Source of the DNA: an uncultured Eubacteriales bacterium
GTDB lineage: Bacteria; Bacillota; Clostridia; Oscillospirales; CAG-272
Assembly: GCA_934401725.1 (NCBI GenBank)
Contig: CAKRSS010000057.1
Span: forward strand, 1 to 12,346
Reading direction: 5' to 3'
Length of the DNA stretch: 12,346 bases
The position numbers and the translations under genes are program-made. Of the stretch, positions 1 to 5,856 are shown one piece after another (positions within the stretch are counted from its first letter, which is position 1; each line of letters begins with the position of its first letter). The notes beneath the pieces are model-generated. The model was not told the origin of the DNA. It saw only the letters and a program-made list of their open reading frames with translations, and searched no databases.

Positions 1-221
1 ACTTATTTTTTCAAGCCTGCCTCACCCAAATCTCACCCCTATAAGCTGCCATCCGCACGCACGCACTGGTCGACCTCGAAAGACGTCCCTATAAGTTTAG
101 AAAAAACGCCTAAAACCGCCTTCACGGCGAGTCCGAGCGGGGACAGGGCGTGCGTCACCAAAAGGCGTGATGCCGGCACCGTGCGTGCAATGAGGGTGTC
201 GCCCGCCACCGCCAATCCATG
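1..221. other. Non-coding stretch at left edge, no gene seen
   Basis: I see no credible coding region here. The first 14 bases (acttattttttcaa) match bases 366-378 inside the composite repeat except for one extra T, so the window edge may cut another copy in the same orientation. The 9-mer ccctataag occurs at 37-45 and 87-95. The 12-mer gccttcacggcg at 118-129 recurs in the repeat at 333-344, which suggests degenerate repeat remnants. A minus-strand frame open across 39-362 runs through these repeats and has no recognisable protein signature. Confidence 0.5.
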
Positions 222-245
222 ACGGGAGTGGGGGAGTCCAGAGGG

Positions 246-264
246 GGCGAACCGTAGGTTCGCC
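246..264. repeat. Hairpin inside left repeat
   Basis: Arms ggcgaacc and ggttcgcc pair perfectly over 8 bp around the 3-base loop gta. The right-hand repeat carries the equivalent hairpin at 12228-12265 with a longer stem. Confidence 0.75.
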
Positions 265-284
265 GCCTTTGGTGCACTCTTTTG

Positions 285-314
285 GTACTTTTCTGTTGCA
301 TAACAGAAAAGTAC
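285..314. repeat. 30-bp palindrome in left repeat
   Basis: Arms gtacttttctgtt and aacagaaaagtac pair perfectly over 13 bp with the loop gcat. The equivalent element at 12185-12214 has the same length and ends. Its substitutions keep the pairing (one T-A pair becomes C-G, one T-A becomes T-G), so the fold rather than the exact sequence seems conserved. Confidence 0.9.
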
Positions 315-433
315 ACTTCTCCACCGTCGGTGGCCTTCACGGCGTGTCCCCGCCAAGGCCAAAGAACTTATTTTTCAAAAATCGCTTCCCGCCGACGTCC
401 GGTGTGCCTTGCCAAGGCCAAAGAACTATTCAT

Positions 434-473
434 AAAAAAAGCGGCTCCCACCGGACGTCCCGGTGGAAACCGC
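434..473 (-). terminator. Rho-independent terminator of the minus-strand catabolic operon
   Basis: On the minus strand, arm gcggtttccaccgg and arm ccggtgggagccgc form a 14-pair stem (two G-U wobbles) around the loop gacgt, followed at once by seven T (434-440). It lies 23 bases past the stop codon of the Gfo/Idh gene. It is also the first module of the composite repeat. Confidence 0.92.
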
Positions 474-480
474 AGGGGGT

Positions 481-496
481 CAAGGGTTAACCCTTG
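481..496. repeat. 16-bp perfect palindrome next to stop codon
   Basis: caagggttaacccttg is a perfect inverted repeat centred on gttaac. It directly abuts the stop codon of the Gfo/Idh gene at 497-499 and precedes the terminator. It could add to 3'-end structure, but no function is evident. Confidence 0.6.
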
Positions 497-1675
497 TTAA
501 ATCTCAGGAATCTGAATCTCAACCTCATGCCCAAGCTCGGCGGACTTGGCGATACCGTCGATGATGGCCTGGTTGTAGAGGATCTGAGAGGACGGTACGG
601 GAGCGGGAGTTCCGTTCTTGACAGCGTCGAGGAAGGTGCGGATCTTGAGATCGAACAGTCCCTTCTTCATGTTGATAATCGGAATCTCGGTCGCGACCTG
701 CTGACCGCAGACCTCGTGGTAAATCTTCATGGGGCCGCCGACGGTGCCGTTCCAGCACTCGGTCGAAGGAATGCGCAGGCCGCCCTTGGTGCCGAGAATT
801 ATGGTGTCACCGGGGGTGTCCATGTTCATCGCCCACGCGATACGGAAATCGAGAATAATGCCGCCCTCAAGACGAATGAAGGCTGCCGCGAAGTCGTCAA
901 CGCTGAACGCCTTGGCGTACTCGGCGCGCTTGGAGGCCTTGTAACCGCAGTAGTTGGGGTCGGTGCCGAAGAAGGCCGACTTGTATCCGGTGACGGTCAG
1001 AGGCTTCGGATAGCCGATTGCGTTGAGCACCATGTCGAGAGAGTAGCAGCCGATGTCGCCGAGCGCACCGATGCCGGCAGTTTCATCGGCAATGAAGGAG
1101 GTGCCGAAGGGCGTCGGAATGCCGCGACGGCGTCCGCCGCCTGTCTGGATGTAGTAAATCTGACCCAGCTCGCCCGACTGAACAATCTTCTTTATCATCT
1201 TCATGTTCTCGTCAAGTCTGGGCTGGAAGCCGATGGACAGCACCTTGCCGCTCTTTCTCTCGGCTCTCATGACCTCGACTGCCTCGTCAAGCGTGACAGT
1301 GAAGGGCTTCTCGAGAAGAACGTTTACGCCATGCTCGAGCGCGTAGATAGCGGGCTCTGCGTGCTGACGGTTGTAGGTGCAGATAGAAACCGCATCAAGT
1401 CCTAGCGACTTGTCGTCGATCAGCTCCTTGTGGGAAGCGTAGTCGGTCTTGACGCCCTCAACGCCGTGCTTTGCGAAGAAAGCGGCGGCCTTGCCGGGAA
1501 CGAGGTCAGCGCCTGCGACGATCTCAACGTCGGGCTGTGCAAGGTAAGCCTTGATGTGCGCGTCTGCTATCCAGCCGCAGCCGATAATGGCCACACGCAG
1601 CTTGCGGGAAGCGTCAACAGTACTGCTTTCCTGCGCGGTGAAGGTGTTCAGACCTTCCATAGATTTGTCTGCCAT
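497..1675 (-). CDS. Gfo/Idh/MocA-family NAD(P)-dependent oxidoreductase
   Basis: A 392-residue cytoplasmic dehydrogenase, a normal length for the family. The N-terminal Rossmann fold shows VAIIGCGWIADAH at residues 28-40 (GxGxxA nucleotide-binding loop). EKP at 122-124 supplies the usual catalytic lysine, K123. The second half has GDIGCYSLD at 206-214, where Y211 sits at the position of the catalytic Tyr/His of this family (Tyr in glucose-fructose oxidoreductase). These enzymes oxidise a sugar or polyol hydroxyl with NAD(P); the substrate cannot be read from sequence. About 25 residues precede the Rossmann strand. The ATG at 1675 has GGAGG (1684-1688) 8 bases upstream, which supports this start. 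It is the last gene of the operon that begins with the TIM-barrel protein at 5750, 38 bases after the propeller lipoprotein, and ends at the 434-473 terminator. Pairing with a TIM-barrel isomerase recalls inositol and keto-sugar pathways (inference). Confidence 0.93.
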   Translation of the reverse strand: MADKSMEGLNTFTAQESSTVDASRKLRVAIIGCGWIADAHIKAYLAQPDVEIVAGADLVPGKAAAFFAKHGVEGVKTDYASHKELIDDKSLGLDAVSICTYNRQHAEPAIYALEHGVNVLLEKPFTVTLDEAVEVMRAERKSGKVLSIGFQPRLDENMKMIKKIVQSGELGQIYYIQTGGGRRRGIPTPFGTSFIADETAGIGALGDIGCYSLDMVLNAIGYPKPLTVTGYKSAFFGTDPNYCGYKASKRAEYAKAFSVDDFAAAFIRLEGGIILDFRIAWAMNMDTPGDTIILGTKGGLRIPSTECWNGTVGGPMKIYHEVCGQQVATEIPIINMKKGLFDLKIRTFLDAVKNGTPAPVPSSQILYNQAIIDGIAKSAELGHEVEIQIPEI

Positions 1676-1713
1676 GATTTATTCCTCCGAATTTTATTTT
1701 TTGAATAAATGGT

Positions 1714-3150
1714 TTACTGATAATTTTTGTTCCACACGCGGACCTTGTAGAAGCCCCCGTCGGTGGATTTTACGTCCATGTGCGCGTATTTTCCGTCTAT
1801 AAGCAGGTAGAAATCGAGATCTCTGCCCGTCCACGACTTAAACGCGCCGTCGGGCGTGATGAGCACCACGCTGCCGTCGGAAAAGTTGCCGATGCCCTTG
1901 ACGTTCTTGCGCTGTAGCTCGCGCGAGCCGGAAAAATCGGTCAGAAACGCGCCCTGCGACTTGGAATAGACATACACCGCAGAGCTTGTCGTCACCCACA
2001 TACGGTCGGTGTCGCCGTAATAGGGCTGAAGGTCGTGCGCCCAGTCGGACGGGATGGTGGCGCGCAGGTCGGTGCGCTCGGTGACGGTGATTTTGCCGCC
2101 ATCAAGCGTGACCTCGTAGGCCGTCAGCACGTTACGCCCGACAGCCCACAGCACGCCCGCCGCAGGGTCCCAAAGCAGGCCGTGCGAGTCGGTGAGGCTG
2201 GCCGAAACGTAGCTTTTTCCGTCGCCCGCCGCGTCGAAGAAGCGTATCTCCCCGCCGTTTGAGGCGGCCACGGCGATGACGCCGCAGGGGATAAGCTCAC
2301 AGGCATGCGGGTTCTGTGCCGTCATGTCGGTGCGCCACAGCTCCTCTTTTTTGTCGTCAAACGACACCATGCTCGCCGAGCTTCCGCCGTAGGCCGCGAG
2401 GACAACCTCGCGCCCGCCGTACTCACGCAGCCGCGTGTCGGCGATGTTGTAGTATTCATAGGTGCGGCTCCAGATCGAGTCCGCCACCGAGACGCTGCCG
2501 CCCGTAAGGTCGCAGACGCGGACGGTGGAGTTTTTCTGGTCGGTCAGCCCGACGAGGTACTTTGTCTCCGAGACGCCCGTCATGGTAAGCGCCTCCGCGT
2601 CGAGCAGCAGCCTGCCGTCGTCGGTTTTCTCGGCGCCCGTGACGGCGGCGAGAAAGGCGTCGACAGCTGCCCCGACTGCGAAGTCGTTGCCGCCGACGAT
2701 GACAATCTTGTTGCCGCGCGCCTCAATGCGCCAGTCGTTTTTGCCGAGCCCGGCCGATACGCTGTCGCACTCCGGCCGTCTGACCGTGCCGACAAGTATC
2801 TCGCGCAGCGCTGCGACGCGCTCGGAATCGTAGTCGCCCTCGCGGAACCAGTCGTCACCTATTTTGAGCCCGACGCCGAAGCGGTCTAGTATCTCGCGGC
2901 GCGCAAGTCCGAACAGGCTCGTGACGTACTCCGACGCGCGGTCGGAGCGCACGAAGGCGTAGTCCGCGAGGTTTATGCGCGGGTCGGGCGCGCCGTCCGT
3001 GTCGGACGCGCTGCCGGAGTCGCCGGAATTACCGGAGTCGCCGCCCGAGCCGTGCCCGTCCCCGCTTCCCTGCCCTGCGCACCCGACAAGCGAGGTGAAG
3101 AACAGTGCAAGCGTGAACAAAAGCGCCAAAAGCCGTAATATATTTTTCAT
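1714..3150 (-). CDS. Beta-propeller lipoprotein (DUF6528-like) with accessory N-terminal domain
   Basis: A 478-residue predicted lipoprotein. The signal peptide has charged K2 and R6, a hydrophobic core, and lipobox LVGC with lipidated C24, followed by a Gly/Ser/Asp-rich spacer (25-56). Residues 60-172 form a small alpha/beta domain with EILVG at 117-121 and KIVIVGGN at 148-155, matching the domain found twice in the neighbouring GDPD lipoprotein. Residues 195-478 look like a beta-propeller, with repeated short strands such as STVRVCDL, GEIRFFDA, GVLWAVG and RMWVTTSSAVYVY. I link it to DUF6528 from memory of the pattern, with moderate certainty. No catalytic site is obvious; binding of an extracellular ligand is a reasonable inference. 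The start lies only 6 bases after the GDPD stop codon. Its ribosome binding site is weak (AAGAAG overlapping that stop), which suggests translational coupling. Confidence 0.8.
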   Translation of the reverse strand: MKNILRLLALLFTLALFFTSLVGCAGQGSGDGHGSGGDSGNSGDSGSASDTDGAPDPRINLADYAFVRSDRASEYVTSLFGLARREILDRFGVGLKIGDDWFREGDYDSERVAALREILVGTVRRPECDSVSAGLGKNDWRIEARGNKIVIVGGNDFAVGAAVDAFLAAVTGAEKTDDGRLLLDAEALTMTGVSETKYLVGLTDQKNSTVRVCDLTGGSVSVADSIWSRTYEYYNIADTRLREYGGREVVLAAYGGSSASMVSFDDKKEELWRTDMTAQNPHACELIPCGVIAVAASNGGEIRFFDAAGDGKSYVSASLTDSHGLLWDPAAGVLWAVGRNVLTAYEVTLDGGKITVTERTDLRATIPSDWAHDLQPYYGDTDRMWVTTSSAVYVYSKSQGAFLTDFSGSRELQRKNVKGIGNFSDGSVVLITPDGAFKSWTGRDLDFYLLIDGKYAHMDVKSTDGGFYKVRVWNKNYQ

Positions 3151-3156
3151 AGTCGG

Positions 3157-4935
3157 TTACTTCTTTATCTCGAATGGCCCGCAGTTTGCCGCGACGTAGC
3201 GGCAGAGGTCGTATATTTTGTTAGTGAACACCATGTTGTAGCCGTCCTCGACGTGGTGGTTCCAGGCACTGAGGTCGTCGCCGTACTTTGCGATATAGTC
3301 AAAGTTGCGGGCTCTGCGCCGGCTGCCGACCGCCTTGGCGTACGCCGCCATGCGGTCAAGGAATTCGCCGAACTCCTTGTCGGTGCGGTCATAGTCGTAC
3401 CACTTGCGCATTATGTCGGAACCGTAGTAATAGTAGAAATTAGCCTTGGCTCCAAGCTCGTCGGCGAGCAGGTAGGTGTCCGTGTCGCGGATTATGCGGT
3501 CGTCCTTGCAGTCCCAGTGTATCAGACTACGGCCTGCCATGATGCAGACAGCCTCATAGGCCGTGCATATCTTATAGTTTGTGACCTTGGCGTTGTTTCC
3601 GCCGCGGCCGGACTTGAGGTTGAGCCGGAGCAGCTGCTCGTACGTCCAGTCTGACACCTTCTCCGAGGTCGGCAGACCGTTCTTGCCGCTTTTGGAGGCA
3701 AAATCGGTGGTGCGCTTGAGCGATTCGTCGTGCAGCAGCACCATGACGCCGTCCGCCGTCAGACGGATGTCGATTTCGATGCAGTCAGCGCCCATAAGGA
3801 CGGCGCTGAGTATGCCTTCGGCCGAGTTTTCGGGGTAGTTTACGTTGTCGCCGCGGTGGGCGTCGCCCATCATGCGGCCGCCCTGATAGAGACAGCCGTA
3901 TGCCTTCTGCTCGAAGTCAAGCAGCCACGCGGGCGCTGTGAACTCAGACTTCCAGACCGGCTCGAACGCGTCCATGTTCCAGATGACCGAGTCGGGTCTC
4001 GCCTCGCGGAAGCTGTACTTATAATCGTACCCCTCCAGCGACTCAAGCTCACCCCGGCCGAGCTTGTCAAGCAGCATATTGACCGCCCTCTCGGTTGCAA
4101 GCGGGCTTCCGCCGGCCACTATGACCTTGCTCCCCTTCACGGTGATGACAAAGTCCATATAGTCCAGCGTGTCGACTACCGCCGTGCTCTCCGCGAGCCC
4201 GGTGTCGCCGACGAGTATCTCGCGCTCGACTCTCTCCGCCTTGCTCGTCGCCATGCTGACGACGGCCCCGGAGAGCTCCCCGAGCCCGGATTTAAGCGTC
4301 TTTGCCGCGTTAATTTCGCGGTCGGTGGCGCTGCTGCCGCAGACTATTCTGTATTGCGTCGCCAGACGCCATATCGAGCTTCCCTCGCCCGAGAGATCGC
4401 AGCTGTAGCTGTAATCGCTCATTATCTCGGTTCCCTTCGTTATCAGGTTAAGGACGTAGTCCATGCCCTTGATAGTAGCGTTGGTATCCGTGCCCCAGAT
4501 GACCAGCTTGCCGTTGGTGTACTTCACGACATAGCCGAACGCCATGCTGTTCTCCTGCGCCGCCGCGCGCGACTCGGCGCGGTTGGTGTCGCCGATCAGT
4601 ATCTCGTGGACGTCGGCACCGCTCTCGACGGTGTTGTTCTGCTTGTTGTCCTTCGACCAGTCGGACTTGATGTTCAGCGTGGCGCCCAGCGCCGCGTTCA
4701 TAGAGGTGCGCCAGCCGGTGATGTACTTGACGAAATCCGTATCCAGCTCGTCCGCCCGGACTATCGTGTAGCCGCCGAGGTCGACAGCCTCGACGGGAGC
4801 CGTGGTCTCAGCCGGTGTCGTGTCTCCCGCGGGCGGAGTTGTCGTACCGCCCGCCGGGTCATTCGTATCACCTGAACAGCTCCAGAGCATAAGCGCTGCC
4901 GCAATGCAGAGCGCGGTCACAAGTACACGCTTCAC
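3157..4935 (-). CDS. Surface lipoprotein with two accessory domains and a C-terminal GDPD domain
   Basis: A 592-residue predicted lipoprotein starting at GTG (4933-4935), which overlaps the preceding stop codon in a GTGA. This start places a lipoprotein signal at the N-terminus (K2, R3, hydrophobic stretch, LWSC with C20); the frame stays open 31 codons further upstream but that part lacks signal character. A Thr/Pro/Gly-rich spacer follows. Two related alpha/beta domains contain EILIGDTNRAES near 111-123 and EILVGDTGLAES near 239-250. From about residue 357 comes a glycerophosphodiester phosphodiesterase TIM barrel: HRG at 360-362, PEN at 368-370, EIDIRLTADG at 387-396 and HDE at 402-404, covering the catalytic histidines and metal-binding acids; DCKDD near 475 replaces the usual ExK. 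GDPD enzymes cleave glycerophosphodiesters to an alcohol and glycerol-3-phosphate; here the likely site is outside the membrane. Final substrate unknown. Confidence 0.87.
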   Translation of the reverse strand: MKRVLVTALCIAAALMLWSCSGDTNDPAGGTTTPPAGDTTPAETTAPVEAVDLGGYTIVRADELDTDFVKYITGWRTSMNAALGATLNIKSDWSKDNKQNNTVESGADVHEILIGDTNRAESRAAAQENSMAFGYVVKYTNGKLVIWGTDTNATIKGMDYVLNLITKGTEIMSDYSYSCDLSGEGSSIWRLATQYRIVCGSSATDREINAAKTLKSGLGELSGAVVSMATSKAERVEREILVGDTGLAESTAVVDTLDYMDFVITVKGSKVIVAGGSPLATERAVNMLLDKLGRGELESLEGYDYKYSFREARPDSVIWNMDAFEPVWKSEFTAPAWLLDFEQKAYGCLYQGGRMMGDAHRGDNVNYPENSAEGILSAVLMGADCIEIDIRLTADGVMVLLHDESLKRTTDFASKSGKNGLPTSEKVSDWTYEQLLRLNLKSGRGGNNAKVTNYKICTAYEAVCIMAGRSLIHWDCKDDRIIRDTDTYLLADELGAKANFYYYYGSDIMRKWYDYDRTDKEFGEFLDRMAAYAKAVGSRRRARNFDYIAKYGDDLSAWNHHVEDGYNMVFTNKIYDLCRYVAANCGPFEIKK

Positions 4936-5750
4936 TTGTTTATGGTCTTGAGGTAGTCGATGCTGGCCTTGATGCACTCCATCGGGGTAAGTCCCATGCT
5001 GGGGCTGTCCTGCTCGACGATGACCCATTCGCTGCCTGCGTCATGCGCGGCGGCAAGGATGGAGGGGAAGTCCTGAAGTCCCTTGCCGAGCGGGCGGAAC
5101 TCAAAGCCCTCGGGACGCTTGGGCGCTTTGCCCTCGTCGCCGCCGATGATTTCGTAGGCTGCGTCGGCGCGGTCGCCCCAGAAGTCCTTGAGGTGGACGA
5201 CGGGCGCGCGGCCTGTGTACTTGCGGAGGTAGTCAGCGGGGTTCTCGCCGCCGACGTTGACCCAGCAGACGTCAAGCTCGGTCTCGAGCAGGTCGGCGGG
5301 GATGGTTTCATAAAGCAGGTCGAGCGCGTACTTACCGTCCAGCTTCATGAACTCGAAGTCATGGTTGTGATAGAGGAAGTGCAGACCGAGCGACTTTGCG
5401 ACCTCAGCCACGGTTCTGATAAACTGCATGACGTAGGGGAAGTTGGGGTTGCCGGGGCGATGCTCCTTGGTGAGCGCGGGGATGGCAACGTACTTGCAGC
5501 CGATGGTCTTGTACTGCGAGAGCAGGCCGACCGGGTCCTTGAGCATATCGACAAAGCCGACATGCGCGGACAGGGGCACAAGTCCTGTCTCGGCGCAGAG
5601 ATCTCTGATCTCCTCGGGGGTATGGTCGTACATACCCGCAAATTCAACACCGTCATATCCCATCTCCTTGATGGAGCGGAGTGTGGCGGCAAGGTCGGCC
5701 TTGGCCGCGTCACGGACGGAATAAACCTGCACAGCTACTGGGAATGACAT
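4932..5750 (-). CDS. Sugar phosphate isomerase/epimerase (AP endonuclease 2-like TIM barrel)
   Basis: A 272-residue cytoplasmic protein of the xylose isomerase-like TIM-barrel superfamily (AP_endonuc_2). Visible family features are VQVYSVRD near the N-terminus, GYDGVEFAGM (31-40, E36), SAHVGF (61-66), LYHNHDFEF (126-134), ELDVCWVNVGG (158-168), HLKDF (186-190) and IVEQD (244-248). The acidic and histidine residues E158, D160, H186 and E246 sit where family members bind a divalent metal. Relatives isomerise, epimerise or dehydrate keto-sugars and inososes; the exact reaction is unknown. It is the first gene of the operon: AGAGAGG (5760-5766) lies 9 bases before the ATG, with a promoter at 5789-5817. 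The stop overlaps the start of the GDPD lipoprotein. With the Gfo/Idh enzyme downstream, an oxidation-plus-isomerisation/elimination route is plausible. Confidence 0.9.
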   Translation of the reverse strand: MSFPVAVQVYSVRDAAKADLAATLRSIKEMGYDGVEFAGMYDHTPEEIRDLCAETGLVPLSAHVGFVDMLKDPVGLLSQYKTIGCKYVAIPALTKEHRPGNPNFPYVMQFIRTVAEVAKSLGLHFLYHNHDFEFMKLDGKYALDLLYETIPADLLETELDVCWVNVGGENPADYLRKYTGRAPVVHLKDFWGDRADAAYEIIGGDEGKAPKRPEGFEFRPLGKGLQDFPSILAAAHDAGSEWVIVEQDSPSMGLTPMECIKASIDYLKTINK

Positions 5751-5788
5751 AATGGGATACCTCTCTTTGTTAATAATATTTTTCTTAA

Positions 5789-5817
5789 ATTATAACCTAA
5801 TTATCATCCGATTTCAA
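5789..5817 (-). promoter_or_regulatory. Sigma-A-type promoter of the isomerase/GDPD/propeller/oxidoreductase operon
   Basis: On the minus strand TTGAAA (5812-5817) and TATAAT (5789-5794) are separated by exactly 17 bases. Transcription would start near 5782, about 30 bases before the ATG. The -10 matches the consensus fully and the -35 matches 5 of 6. No convincing terminator lies between the upstream permease stop (5857) and this promoter, so read-through from the ABC unit is possible. Confidence 0.85.
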
Positions 5818-5856
5818 GTCATAGTGTGGCATCTATCGGACAAATATTGCTATGAA

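Larger units (their letters stand above)
222..473 (-). repeat. Composite hairpin-rich repeat, left copy
   Basis: Read on the minus strand this follows the Gfo/Idh gene. It consists of a terminator hairpin, a short unit with agttctttggccttggc (about 401-451), a second 82-base unit (311-392) ending in ccaccgacggtgg and gtac, a 13-bp-arm palindrome (285-314), a hairpin (246-264), and a tail near 222-240 containing cccccactcccgt. The same modules appear in the same order on the plus strand at 11989-12288. The 82-base unit differs from bases 12107-12188 at about 8 positions by eye. The copies are therefore inverted relative to each other, but each has the same orientation relative to its upstream gene. 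The family and its mobility are unknown to me. Confidence 0.85.

Noticed and set aside
39..362. Minus-strand 107-codon frame through the left repeat
   Set aside because: Part of it reads similarly in the right copy, but the frames diverge after the palindrome and changes follow base pairing rather than codons. I treat it as repeat-derived.
494..1405. Plus-strand open frame opposite the Gfo/Idh gene
   Set aside because: The minus strand encodes a clear Rossmann dehydrogenase; the opposite frame has no family features.
3730..4875. Plus-strand open frame of about 380 codons opposite the GDPD lipoprotein
   Set aside because: It is antisense to a gene with recognisable GDPD catalytic motifs and has no recognisable protein family of its own.
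5820..5856. Terminator between the permease and the isomerase operon
   Set aside because: Only short catag/ctatg arms with a long loop and no T-run are present.
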